A DNA stretch of 64,000 nt from Microvirga flocculans ATCC BAA-817 (GCF_000518665.1 NZ_JAEA01000006.1:1-64000); one strand, 5' to 3'. Positions 36,641 to 44,806 are shown, numbered from the stretch's first letter. The notes: a model not told the origin generated them from the letters alone. A program made the numbers and translations.

Positions 36641-37828
36641 GTGTCCGGTCTCTCGATTGCGGTTGTCGGCGCCGGTATCGGCGGCCTGACGGCGGCGCTG
36701 GCCCTGGCCCGCCAGGGCCACGCGGTTTCCCTCATCGAGCGCCGGACCGGCTTCAGCGAGGTGGGGGCCGGGCTCCAGCTCTCGCCCAATGCCAGCCGGA
36801 TCCTGATCGACCTCGGGCTCGGGCCGGCTCTGCGCCGCGTGGCGACGGAGCCGGAGCGCGTGGCCGTGCGCGCTATCCGCACCGGCCGGACCATCGGCGA
36901 GGTCGCCCTGGGCCGCTTCATGCGCGAGCGCTTCGGGGCGCCGTACTGGGTCATCCACCGGGCCGATCTCCAGACGATCCTGCTGGATGCCGTTCGCTCG
37001 GAACCGTCGATCCGGCTGGTGATGGGCCGCACGGTCGAGGCCGTCGAGGACGGCCCGGCAGGAGCTTCCCTCTCCTGGGTATCGGCAGGCGGCGCCCATG
37101 AGACCATGAGCGCCCACATGATCGTCGGGGCCGATGGCGTCTGGTCCAAGGTGCGGCAAGCGCTGGGCGACACGAAGCCCCCCACCTATCGGGGCTACAT
37201 CGCCTGGCGCGCCACCTTCGAGCGCAGCGCCGCGCCCGCGGAACTCTCCGGGGACGAGACGGGCCTCTGGCTCGGGCCTCAGGGCCATGTGGTGCATTAC
37301 CCCATCGCCGGCGGCAAGCTCGTCAATGTAGTCGCCATCGAGCGGAACCCCGCGCCGGTGGAAGGCTGGGCCGCGCCCGGCAACCGCGCGGATCTGCTGG
37401 CCCGTTATCCTTCCGCCGCGCCCGCCCTGCGCCAGCTTCTCGCTCTTCCGCAGGACTGGCTGCGCTGGTCCCTGTTCGATCACCCGGCCCAGCGCCTCGC
37501 CATGGGGCGGATCGCCCTTCTCGGCGATGCTGCCCATCCGGTCCTGCCCTTTCTGGCCCAGGGAGCCGCCATGGCCATCGAGGAGGCCGCCACGCTCGCC
37601 TCCCTCATCGCCGGGCCGGAAACCGGGATCCCGGCGCTCCTGGCGGCTTATGAGAAGGCGCGCCTCGGGCGCGCAACCCGGGTGCAGGACGAGGCCCGCA
37701 AGAACGGGCGCATCTACCACGCGGGCTCCCTGATCGCCCTCGGACGCGATCAGGTCATGCGCTATCTCGGGCCGGAGGGGATGACGAAGCGTTACGACTG
37801 GCTCTATGGTTTTCGTATTCCGGGTTGA
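36641..37828 (+). CDS. FAD-dependent aromatic monooxygenase, salicylate-hydroxylase-like
   Basis: A 395-residue class A flavoprotein monooxygenase. Motifs: GAGIGGLTAALALARQG at the N-terminus (FAD Rossmann), the DG motif in IVGADGVWSKVR, and GDAAHPVLPFLAQGA. The start is GTG at 36641, placed directly after the zinc-finger gene stop codon. Its substrate cannot be assigned. tRNA-Leu follows 66 bp downstream. Confidence 0.88.
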   Translation: MSGLSIAVVGAGIGGLTAALALARQGHAVSLIERRTGFSEVGAGLQLSPNASRILIDLGLGPALRRVATEPERVAVRAIRTGRTIGEVALGRFMRERFGAPYWVIHRADLQTILLDAVRSEPSIRLVMGRTVEAVEDGPAGASLSWVSAGGAHETMSAHMIVGADGVWSKVRQALGDTKPPTYRGYIAWRATFERSAAPAELSGDETGLWLGPQGHVVHYPIAGGKLVNVVAIERNPAPVEGWAAPGNRADLLARYPSAAPALRQLLALPQDWLRWSLFDHPAQRLAMGRIALLGDAAHPVLPFLAQGAAMAIEEAATLASLIAGPETGIPALLAAYEKARLGRATRVQDEARKNGRIYHAGSLIALGRDQVMRYLGPEGMTKRYDWLYGFRIPG

Positions 37829-37894
37829 CGGCGCTCCCGCGCCGCACTCTTTGACTTGCGCTTGCGCACGCAGCCCGATAACCCTCGACATGAT

Positions 37895-37980
37895 GCGGAC
37901 GTGGCGAAACCGGTAGACGCAAGGGACTTAAAATCCCTCGGGCTATGCCCGTGCGGGTTCGACCCCCGCCGTCCGCACCA
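37895..37980 (+). tRNA. tRNA-Leu (TAA)
   Basis: Acceptor stem GCGGACG/CGTCCGC, anticodon loop CTTAAAA giving TAA, the long class II variable arm, TpsiC loop GTTCGACCC and an encoded CCA. Confidence 0.97.
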
Positions 37981-38038
37981 CATTTCTTGAGACGACGCCG
38001 GAGGCGCAGAGAGAACTCCGGCCTCCGCGATTCTTCCC

Positions 38039-38795
38039 TCAGTTCATGAGCGACGCTTCGGGCTGGAACCGAAGGTTTTCGTTGGCCCACATGGCGGCCT
38101 GGGTGCGGTTGGCCGCGCCGATCTTGCGCAGGATGGACTTGACGTGGACCTTGACGGTCGCCTCCGTCACATCGAGCTTGCGCGCGATGACTTTGTTCGC
38201 GTCGCCGCCCATGAGCGATTGCAGGATCTCCTTCTCGCGCGGCGACAATCGGTTCGTTCTCGGATCGGGCCCGTTCTGGTTTGCGCTGGGGCTCGCCCGT
38301 CCCGCCTCCGCAGGCGTATGGTCGATGAGAGAGAGAGCGAACGACCGTTCCCGGCAATACCTGCTCGCCCAGCATCGTCAGCTCGAGAATCCTGACCAGA
38401 ACCTCGCGCCCACCCATCGCCAGGCAGAAGCTGTGCACCCCGGCGGAAATCGAACGCTGGACGATATCGAGAGTGAACGTGTCCGCGATGGCCACGATGC
38501 GGGCATTCGGGTTGCGGCCCTTCGCATCCTGGACGAACTGGAGCGTCTGCTCGACAGAGCCGCTCGCATCGACGATATACAGCTCCGGCGACGGGACAAT
38601 CCGCTGCGGCGCCTCCGCGCCAGGAGCCTGATCGGCGACGGCGAAGTCCGTGCCCGTCAGCACATGCGCAAGGCCAACCCGCAGCAAGGGGTTTCCGCAG
38701 AGTAATTCTGTAGCATGACGCTGCCTGGCCCCAGTCGCAGGAGGAACTCCGTGCGAATTGACCAACGCGATATACCGAGAATCACCCTTCAACAT
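38039..38795 (-). pseudogene. LuxR/FixJ-like regulator split by a frameshift at a CT tract
   Basis: Two adjacent frames on the minus strand belong to one gene. The first, from 38795, is a receiver-like domain (ELYIVDASGS with the Asp; the usual Lys near GVHSFCLAMGG is missing). The second, ending at 38039, is a LuxR helix-turn-helix (SPREKEILQSLMGG, then VTEATVKVHVKSIL). They change frame exactly at (CT)5 (38327-38337). Adding one CT unit or removing one base gives a continuous RSLSLIDHTPAEAG link. The current sequence would not give the full protein. Phase variation, true loss and a sequencing error are all possible. Confidence 0.8.
38327..38337. repeat. (GA)5 dinucleotide tract inside the broken regulator
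   Basis: Eleven alternating G/A bases, reading CTCTCTCTCTC on the coding strand. The tract lies at the frameshift in the LuxR-like gene, and a change of one unit would switch the gene on or off. Confidence 0.8.
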
Positions 38796-39148
38796 AAATG
38801 CCCCCTTACGTGAGCTCCGCAATAACACCGCCGCGGTTATCCATGAGGAAGCAAAGTTGAAATTTCAGCAAGAGTTATAGTATTTACTCTAGCCACGAAG
38901 GAGTATGCTTTAATACTTAAGGGCTGGGGTGAATAAAGCCTAAATTAACGATCTTCATCGGCACGCCAGAAAGAGAACGCATTCGTGCGTGGGAAACGTG
39001 ACTCATGCGCGACACCGCTTGAGAAGCCTCTCCGCAGGGGTACTGACACGGAGCACTCTCTTCCCTCTCGGATGCGCGTCAGACGCATTGCCGCCTTAGC
39101 ACCCGGTTCCATATCCCTCCCCTCGACCACGGATGATCGGAGGGAACG
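38796..39148. other. AT-rich intergenic region without a gene
   Basis: The 353 bp between the regulator and the small gene are AT-rich from 38850 to 38960 and probably hold the promoters. Nothing else was recognised. Confidence 0.4.
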
Positions 39149-39412
39149 ATGCCCATCAGCAAGGATGTGCTGCCCCGGACGAATTGCAGCCGTGCGCCCG
39201 ACGAGGGCATGATTACCGAGAAAGACTTGAAGATACTCTGGGTCTCCCGAACATTGACGAACATCGATTTCGAGTACGGCAAGGAAGTGCTCAATCTCGA
39301 ACGCAGCAACATCGAGCCCGAGCAGAAGAACGACCTCAAGCAGCAACTGCTTCTGAATTACCGGAAACAACGCGCGGCCTACCAAGCTCTCATCGAGAGT
39401 CTTCGACGCTAA
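39149..39412 (+). CDS. Small charged helical protein, unknown
   Basis: An 87-residue cytoplasmic protein. GGAGG is six bases before the ATG. The middle and C-terminal part (MITEKDLKILWVSRTLTN..., then KNDLKQQLLLNYRKQRAA) is helical and charged, and could be a coiled coil. No family recognised. The gene is followed by an extragenic repeat. Confidence 0.6.
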   Translation: MPISKDVLPRTNCSRAPDEGMITEKDLKILWVSRTLTNIDFEYGKEVLNLERSNIEPEQKNDLKQQLLLNYRKQRAAYQALIESLRR

Positions 39413-39453
39413 AGCATTGTGCCCGAAAGTGGACTTGCACTTTTGGGAACCAT
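39411..39453. repeat. Extragenic palindromic repeat, copy in direct orientation
   Basis: Shares a 23-nt core (39426-39448) with 45209-45231, which is in the inverse orientation. The core folds as GAAAGTG/CACTTTT-like arms, and outer GCAT/ATGC arms extend it. Confidence 0.7.
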
Positions 39454-39504
39454 CCGATGCTTTCTTCCTCGATGAGCGCATTGGCAAGAAAGCTCCCAAC
39501 AAAA

Positions 39505-39523
39505 GAGGCCCCGGAGGGGCCTC
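39505..39523. terminator. Short hairpin before the second RTX gene
   Basis: Eight-base stem GAGGCCCC/GGGGCCTC with a GGA loop, and only a short T-run after it. Weak support as a terminator. From 39453 to 39856 no convincing gene was seen; the frames there lack protein-like composition. Confidence 0.4.
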
Positions 39524-39856
39524 AGTTTCTCAGAGGGAGCAACACAATGCCGTCGACCACACGCATCGCGCCTTCGCAGCGAACCATCGGATCGCTTCAG
39601 CGATGTGCGCTTCACAAGAGGAGCATTCGGTCGATCCAATGCTCCGGTGCCAGTCTCCGCCTGCCCGGCCAGCAGGTCAATTCACGTATGATTACATTCG
39701 TCATCCCATCGCAACGAAGCATCCGTCCTCGCGCGTGTGCGGCAACGAACCGATGGCCCCGGATGCACCGATGGAACGGCGAAGGCCCCCGCACAGTTGA
39801 TGATGCAGCCCGCGCCCGGACTGTCCGGGCGCTCACTCTTCCCAGGGAGAGCATCC

Positions 39857-40876
39857 ATGCCGACGGTCATTGCCATCGAGGCCAAGCCGGTCGATCTTGA
39901 AGGCGTCATCAGCGGTTTCCTCCATCTCTATCTCGTCAAGACCGTCACCGACTCCCACGGACATGTCCTGTCCGAGAAAGTGATCCGTGGCTCGCTCGAA
40001 AGCGACGGCCGCCTCGGCACGATCGCCAATGTCGATCTGGCCTTTTCTCCGGACAGGCGAGGTTCGGACACGCCTGCGGAGCGACATCGCACGGTGCTCG
40101 ATATCGGCACGAGGAACGCCGGCGATGTGTGGAAGGTCATGGTCCAGCATGCCGTCGACATCGACCGCGCCGAACTTCGTTACAGCTTCGATATCTTCCG
40201 ACAGCTTCCGGGATACGATCTGAACAGCAATTCCGTCGTTGCATCGCTGCTTCACACGGTCGGACTCGATTGGGCAACCAGCCTGCCGGTCGGCGTCAGT
40301 CGGTCGGAGGTGCCGCTCTACGGCCAGCTGCAGGACATGAGAGTGAACGACACGCTCTCGGGAACGGCGAACAAGGATCGCATCCTCGGCGGCGTCGGAA
40401 GCGACCAGATCAAGGCGGGACAATCAAACGATATCATCTGGGGGGAGACAGGCAACGACCGCCTCTATGGCAACTCGGGCAACGATACGATCTCGGGCGG
40501 CATCGGCAACGACCGGCTTTACGGCAGCTATGGGAAGGATGTTCTGAGCGGCGGATCGGGACAGGACGTGTTCGTCTTCCATACCTCTCCGCATGGCACG
40601 CGGGATGCCGATACGATCCGCGACTTCTCGGTTCGCGACGATACGATATGGCTTGAGAACAAAATTTTCAGCGCCCTGGGAGCGGCAGGCGCGCTGAAGT
40701 CCTCTGCCTTCTGGACAGGCGATGAAGCGCATGACGCCACCGACCGCATCATCTACGATCGCGCCGACGGCGTGCTCTATTACGACCGGGACGGCACCGG
40801 CGCAGCCGACCAGATTGCCGTCGCGAAGCTCGCGGAGGGCCTGAGGCTGACATCTGCGGATTTTCGGATCGTCTGA
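39857..40876 (+). CDS. Second, smaller RTX protein
   Basis: A 339-residue protein. Residues 1-165 form an unknown domain (LHLYLVKTVTDSHGH, RTVLDIGTRNAG). Then about five Ca-binding nonapeptide units from DTLSGTANKDRILGG to YGSYGKDVLSGG. The C-terminus DVFVFHTSP...IRDFSV and VLYYDRDGTG matches the RTX protein at 13940 closely, ending DFRIV. Start at 39857 is preceded by GGGAG. No signal peptide, so type I secretion is likely; no transporter gene is near. Confidence 0.8.
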   Translation: MPTVIAIEAKPVDLEGVISGFLHLYLVKTVTDSHGHVLSEKVIRGSLESDGRLGTIANVDLAFSPDRRGSDTPAERHRTVLDIGTRNAGDVWKVMVQHAVDIDRAELRYSFDIFRQLPGYDLNSNSVVASLLHTVGLDWATSLPVGVSRSEVPLYGQLQDMRVNDTLSGTANKDRILGGVGSDQIKAGQSNDIIWGETGNDRLYGNSGNDTISGGIGNDRLYGSYGKDVLSGGSGQDVFVFHTSPHGTRDADTIRDFSVRDDTIWLENKIFSALGAAGALKSSAFWTGDEAHDATDRIIYDRADGVLYYDRDGTGAADQIAVAKLAEGLRLTSADFRIV

Positions 40877-40944
40877 TCCCACGGTGGAGGCGAGACGCAC
40901 CGATCATCCCAAAGGTGACATCCTCTCCGCCGGCCGGCGCGAGA

Positions 40945-41038
40945 GAGCCGCTTTCACTGACGTGGAATCGGCTCTCGTCTTCGCCACGCCGCATTCTTGA
41001 ACGGCGAACCGGATCCACTTCGCCGAAAAACGCTCTAG
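40945..41038. repeat. Dispersed 94-bp extragenic repeat, copy B
   Basis: Second copy of the family at 36226-36317, in the same orientation. It runs from GAGCCGCTTTCAC to GCTCTAG with the GGCGAA/TTCGCC pair, between the second RTX gene and a secreted-protein gene. Confidence 0.75.
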
Positions 41039-41078
41039 CTTTAAGGGGCGTATCGCTCTCCGATGGAGGAGATGTGGA

Positions 41079-41396
41079 ATGACGGACCGATCGTTACGCC
41101 TTGGCCGGATCAGCCTCGCGGCCTGTCTCGCCCTCCTGGCCGCGAGCGCTCAGGCTCTCGGCCAGAGCCATCCCATGACCTTGAGGATGGCATGCGCCCA
41201 GGCCCGGGCGCTTGTCGCGACACAAGGGGCCATCGTGCTCAGCACAAGCCCCTTCACCTATGACCGCTATGTAGGCGCTTATGGATATTGCGCCCTGGGA
41301 GAGATTGCGACACCCGCCTGGGTGCCGACAGCCGATGTCGCCGAATGCCCTGTCGGGTATCGCTGCCTCGGCCGCAACGTGCCGTCGCGCAACTGA
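41079..41396 (+). CDS. Small secreted cysteine-containing protein, paralogue of 46822-47127
   Basis: A 105-residue protein with a signal peptide ending ALGQ. The mature region contains the pattern PMTLRMACAQARALV, GAIVL, FTYDRYV and VAECPVGYRC. Four cysteines match those of the protein at 46822. Start at 41079 has GGAGG nine bases upstream. Function unknown; probably disulfide-stabilised in the periplasm or outside. Confidence 0.75.
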   Translation: MTDRSLRLGRISLAACLALLAASAQALGQSHPMTLRMACAQARALVATQGAIVLSTSPFTYDRYVGAYGYCALGEIATPAWVPTADVAECPVGYRCLGRNVPSRN

Positions 41397-41431
41397 CGGA
41401 CCGAGTCCCGGAAGAGCCCGGACAGGGATGG

Positions 41432-41815
41432 TTACGAGCGGCTCCCGGGGGCCTGCGGCCCGTTGATCTGGCCCTGGTAGAAACGCTGGGCGGCCTCCGA
41501 ACCGGCAGGCGCGCTCCACGAGCCTGTGGCTTGAGATGGAACCGGGATGTCGCAATCCTGCATGACGGACGCTTCCTTGGTTCTGAAATTGAAGAACCGC
41601 CGCTCGGTCCGGTTATAGGTCCAAGGCTCGTCGCTGCAGTTGCGCCCGAACGCGCCGATCGTGTTCTCGAAGACCTTCCACTTGAGTTCGGAATTGGGGC
41701 ACTGCCCCTCATACTGCCCGCTATGGGATCCGATGCGCGGATAGCAGCTCGTCTGAGCCTGGGATGGGCCAAGCCCAGCCAGGAAGATTGCCGCCAACAG
41801 GATCGTCCTCACCAT
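41432..41815 (-). CDS. Secreted protein, unknown
   Basis: A 127-residue exported protein. The signal peptide ends PSQA-QTSCYPRIG. Four cysteines (SCYPRI, GQCPNS, RNCSDE, QDCDIP) and an aromatic-rich middle (WTYNRTERRFFNF) suggest a small disulfide-bonded domain. It is convergent with the secreted gene at 41079, 35 bp apart. No family recognised. Confidence 0.7.
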   Translation of the reverse strand: MVRTILLAAIFLAGLGPSQAQTSCYPRIGSHSGQYEGQCPNSELKWKVFENTIGAFGRNCSDEPWTYNRTERRFFNFRTKEASVMQDCDIPVPSQATGSWSAPAGSEAAQRFYQGQINGPQAPGSRS

Positions 41816-42002
41816 TCCATTGCCTCGTCACGCCAATTATAGGCCAAGCTTAGCAATGAAAGTGCCGTTAGGGAATGTATGGGGCAGCCCTTCCGGGCCG
41901 ATATCTTCGAGACCCCCTGAGCCCAGCTATGCCCGGCTCAGCGTCCGGTCCAGGCCCGGAGGGCCAGGATCGGGGTCAGGACCGGCCATCCGAACCCTGC
42001 GA

Positions 42003-42104
42003 TCAGGATATGGTCGAGCCCAATACCTCTTCGCCGTCGATCATGGTCGCGACGGCCAGAAGCAGGATCACGCCAAACAGATAAATCATCAGAACTTCAC
42101 GCAT
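42003..42104 (-). CDS. Very small membrane peptide, tentative
   Basis: A 33-residue frame MREVLMIYLFGVILLLAVAT followed by an acidic tail. It is one hydrophobic helix and reads well, but the ribosome-binding site is weak, so this is a tentative call. Confidence 0.3.
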   Translation of the reverse strand: MREVLMIYLFGVILLLAVATMIDGEEVLGSTIS

Positions 42105-42313
42105 CCCGAGCCCCGTCTCCAATCCTGAAGCTGAGCTTTGGCGCAAGGCATGTGAGATGCCAATGCGACCGGCGGTCGCCTGCATCCGGATGATCTCCTC
42201 AAGGGGTAAGACGCGCCAGCCCCGGAAAAATATTTGTTCTCAGAAACTTAACCGCAACCCAATCCGTTTTCGCCCGTTCTCAGGCTCAAGGATGAGCACG
42301 CAAGGAGCCCAGT

Positions 42314-42541
42314 ATGCCGAGGCGGCAAGACCGTCCCTCTGCCACGAACAGTAACAACAATTGGAGCATCGGCTCCAACGGCCTGACGGCGTCCGGCCGG
42401 TCCGAATTGCTGAAGGATCTCGGACGCCAGTTGCAGCGCAGCTACCAGGATGTCCTGAAGGAACCTGCACCGGATCGCATCAAGCATTTGCTGCATGAGC
42501 TCGAGAGAAGCGGTTGGCAGGAAGACGACGCAGAGCGCTGA
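42314..42541 (+). CDS. NepR-like anti-sigma factor, orphan
   Basis: A 75-residue protein. The C-terminal two-helix region LGRQLQRSYQDVLKEPAPDR and HLLHELERS (residues about 36-66) matches the NepR family, which binds sigma EcfG and is released by the anti-anti-sigma factor PhyR. AAGGAG is six bases before the ATG. The usual neighbours phyR and ecfG are not here, so it is probably an extra NepR copy. Several stress-type genes are nearby. Confidence 0.75.
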   Translation: MPRRQDRPSATNSNNNWSIGSNGLTASGRSELLKDLGRQLQRSYQDVLKEPAPDRIKHLLHELERSGWQEDDAER

Positions 42542-42567
42542 GGCATCGCCCGGCCTCCGTCCCCCCT

Positions 42568-42933
42568 TCAGCTCCGGGATCGCCTTCTGGAACGGCTCGA
42601 GGTTTCCGCCTGATGAGGAATGAGGCTGTAGACCAGGAAGCCGGCCAGGACCCCTGCTCCCAGCAGAACGAGAGGATAAGACCTCGCCGTCTCGACCGCC
42701 ATCGAAGCCGTCTGCCGCATGGGGTAAAGGGGATCGGATGCGTGGATCAAGCGTTCTGCCCACCTGTGATTTTTCCGTCGCGTATGAATCTCCAGGTCGT
42801 AGCCCTCGTCATCCTCATGCGGATGAACCGCGATGCTGTTGCGGGCGAAGCCTGCTGAGACCAGACGCTGGACGGCCCGGTTGGCCTCCCTGCGCGACGA
42901 GAATGTACCGGTGGCGGTGGAGGTGTATGTCAT
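42568..42933 (-). CDS. YflT/general-stress-like protein with a membrane anchor
   Basis: A 121-residue protein. The N-terminus TGTFSSRREANRAVQRLVSAGF has the layout of heat-induced stress YflT/17M domains, followed by SIAVHPHEDD. A single hydrophobic helix (SYPLVLLGAGVLAGFLVYSL) lies near residue 90-110, and a basic tail follows. GAGG is nine bases before ATG 42933. It is convergent with the NepR-like gene, 26 bp apart. Confidence 0.7.
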   Translation of the reverse strand: MTYTSTATGTFSSRREANRAVQRLVSAGFARNSIAVHPHEDDEGYDLEIHTRRKNHRWAERLIHASDPLYPMRQTASMAVETARSYPLVLLGAGVLAGFLVYSLIPHQAETSSRSRRRSRS

Positions 42934-43024
42934 CGCTCGATCCTCTTCGGTTGCCGAGGCCAATTCCCGGCAAGCGCCAAGGTTCCAGGCGCCAAGGTCC
43001 CAGATTCTCTTTCAAGAAGTTGCC

Positions 43025-43420
43025 TCAGTCGCGTCGATAGGCTTGAGCCGCCCTCTCCGCCTCCATCAGCACGTCGAGCGCCCGCCACGGTTTCGGCATG
43101 AAGCGGACATCCCCCGGCATGTCGTCGAAGAGAGGATCGACAGGCCAACCTGCGGTCACGACCGTGCGCACCCATGGCCAGTTGAGGCGCACAGTCCGAA
43201 CCAGGTCGCTCCCGTCCGTCAAATTCGAGAGATGCATGTCGGTGAACAGAAAAGCCACCTGATCCGCGTTTTGCCGCAGGTAATCGAAAGCCTCCTGCGC
43301 GCTGGCAGCCTCCACGACTTTCAGGTCGGTCTCCTCGAGAAGAGCGGCCGCAAGCCCCCTCACCTCGGAATCGTCCTCGACGATCAAGGCGACCCGAACC
43401 GGCTCTTCCTTCGGTGCCAT
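43025..43420 (-). CDS. Stand-alone receiver-domain protein
   Basis: A 131-residue response regulator with only a receiver domain. VALIVEDDSEV carries the acidic pair, FLFTDMHLSN the phosphoacceptor Asp, and FMPKPWR the Lys. There is no output domain, so it acts by protein contact, perhaps in a phosphorelay. ATG 43420 has AAGGAG nine bases upstream. It may be cotranscribed with the YflT-like gene. Confidence 0.85.
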   Translation of the reverse strand: MAPKEEPVRVALIVEDDSEVRGLAAALLEETDLKVVEAASAQEAFDYLRQNADQVAFLFTDMHLSNLTDGSDLVRTVRLNWPWVRTVVTAGWPVDPLFDDMPGDVRFMPKPWRALDVLMEAERAAQAYRRD

Positions 43421-43688
43421 GTGGCGATCTCCTTGACGGTCTTTAGGGAATCCACCCTTGAGAAGACGGTCAACCGGAACGATACACTGGTTTGCTGCCA
43501 TTCAAGGGCAAGCTCAAGCCCGCTATGCCAGACGATACGATCGAGCGGGGCCCTCATTTCAGAACGGTGAAGACTGCACTCCGTTTCACCTTGGCCTTTG
43601 AGAAAATGTCCGCCCCTCTTCTTTTTGACCTAGAGGAAACCGCGCATCGGCTGTAGCTTAAGTTCGGAACCGATCCTTCTCACGCGAG

Positions 43689-43937
43689 ATGCCTGCCGTG
43701 TTCAAGGAGATCCTGCTTCATCAGGAATTCGTGGATCTGGAGCATCACATGCAGCTTCTGGACCGGAAGCTGGCCGATGCCCTTCAGCGCATGCGCCACG
43801 GCTCCTCTCCCGATCTCATCGAAAAGGCCCGGCAGGACGAACGGCAGCTCCTGTCCGAACTGGACCGGCTGATGACCAGGTTGCGCGCCATCGAGGGACA
43901 ACTGCTCCAGTTTCAGAAAACCGCCACCCGGCATTAA
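43689..43937 (+). CDS. Small coiled-coil protein, unknown
   Basis: An 82-residue protein, almost entirely helical and charged, with leucine spacing that favours a coiled coil (EHHMQLLDRKLADALQRM and ELDRLMTRLRAIEGQLLQF). No signal peptide. The ribosome-binding site is only moderate. No family recognised. Confidence 0.5.
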   Translation: MPAVFKEILLHQEFVDLEHHMQLLDRKLADALQRMRHGSSPDLIEKARQDERQLLSELDRLMTRLRAIEGQLLQFQKTATRH

Positions 43938-44127
43938 CGCATCGCAGAAGCGCGCATGGCGGCCCCGAAGGTCCGCTTGCAACGGTGCAGCGCGCGAATG
44001 CCTTCTCCCATGTCCTGCGCGTCCGACAAACGTAGCTACAACGCCTGTGTGTGAGCGCACCTCGACGCAGCCGGTTCAGGCGCATGGTAGTCGCCTCACT
44101 TAAGGTTAGACATGAAGAGGATGAGAG

Positions 44128-44280
44128 ATGACCATCAAGGAATCTCGCCTCGAGAGGCGTATGGAAGCGACGGCCGATGAAGGGTCGATGCGGAGAAAGG
44201 TCATCCCGCTGCTCCCGGCATTGATCGGGACGCTGGCGGTGATGAATGTCGCATCGGTCATCATGGCGCTCATCGAATGA
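44128..44280 (+). CDS. Small membrane protein, 50 residues
   Basis: A 50-residue reading frame with GAGG seven bases before the ATG. A charged N-terminus (TIKESRLERRMEA) precedes one hydrophobic helix (IPLLPALIGTLAVMNVASVI). No family recognised, but the layout fits a real small gene. Confidence 0.5.
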   Translation: MTIKESRLERRMEATADEGSMRRKVIPLLPALIGTLAVMNVASVIMALIE

Positions 44281-44391
44281 GCCGCGCTCCGAACGAGCGA
44301 CGGCTTGTCATGGCGATGGCAACGAAAGGCTCGGGACCTGCGGGGCGGTGTGAGAACCACGGAAGCCGCCCTGCAGGTTCAAGGTACGGTC

Positions 44392-44466
44392 TTAGCGCAG
44401 CCCGAGGAACGACAGGATCGCAAGGACGACCACGATCGCACCGATGAGCCAGATGATGTTGTTCAT
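44392..44466 (-). CDS. 24-residue membrane peptide under an EcfG-type promoter
   Basis: The frame reads MNNIIWLIGAIVVVLAILSF then LGLR, a single hydrophobic helix of 24 residues. GGAGA is directly upstream of the ATG, and a GGAAC-N16-CGTT promoter begins 35 bp ahead. The combination of start site, promoter and protein-like composition makes it a convincing small stress gene, similar to tiny membrane proteins I know from other Rhizobiales. Confidence 0.7.
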   Translation of the reverse strand: MNNIIWLIGAIVVVLAILSFLGLR

Positions 44467-44500
44467 GCTTCTCTCCTGACAATGGCATTGATCCCATGCC

Positions 44501-44525
44501 AACGGTCAAGGTGAGGGTTCGTTCC
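44501..44525 (-). promoter_or_regulatory. EcfG-type promoter for the 24-residue peptide
   Basis: On the minus strand GGAAC (44525-44521) and CGTT (44504-44501) are 16 bp apart. The start codon of the small gene at 44466 is 34 bp downstream. Confidence 0.7.
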
Positions 44526-44530
44526 TTCGC

Positions 44531-44806
44531 TCAACGCGTCCTCGGTGACGTGGAGCGGCAATCCGTGACATCGCTGCCGTAGCCTCCCCCCGCGGGACCG
44601 GTTCCCCGCGTGGAGACGCTTGTGCAGGCCTCGCGGGTCAGTCCCCGGCTCGTATCGGCCTGGATGCGGCCGTCATAGGTGCGTTGCATCTCGTATCCCG
44701 GCCCGGCCTGATACTCCCATGTGGAGACGCCTGCCATTCCCACGCATCCCGTGAGCAGAACCGCGAACCCAACGGCACAGCCCAGCTCCCAGACAATCCT
44801 CGCCAT
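44531..44806 (-). CDS. Small lipoprotein, unknown
   Basis: A 91-residue protein starting at 44806. Its N-terminus is hydrophobic and ends in the lipobox LLTGC, so it is likely lipidated. The mature part is polar, with a Gly-rich stretch (GPAGGGYGSD) and two further cysteines. No family recognised. It lies upstream of the EcfG-type promoter of the 24-residue gene but on the same strand. Confidence 0.65.
   Translation of the reverse strand: MARIVWELGCAVGFAVLLTGCVGMAGVSTWEYQAGPGYEMQRTYDGRIQADTSRGLTREACTSVSTRGTGPAGGGYGSDVTDCRSTSPRTR

Noticed and set aside
37755-38038. Continuation of the first regulator frame beyond its HTH frame
   Set aside because: It reads through the region of the HTH and tRNA-Leu with no resemblance to any protein, so it is an effect of the frameshift.
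39547-39900. Plus-strand frame with a fair ribosome-binding site before the second RTX gene
   Set aside because: The sequence is rich in Arg, Ser and Cys without structure, overlaps the start of the RTX gene in another frame and shows no family.
43672-43695. GGAACC ahead of the small coiled-coil gene as a possible EcfG promoter
   Set aside because: No CGTT is present 16-17 bp downstream, so the pattern is incomplete.
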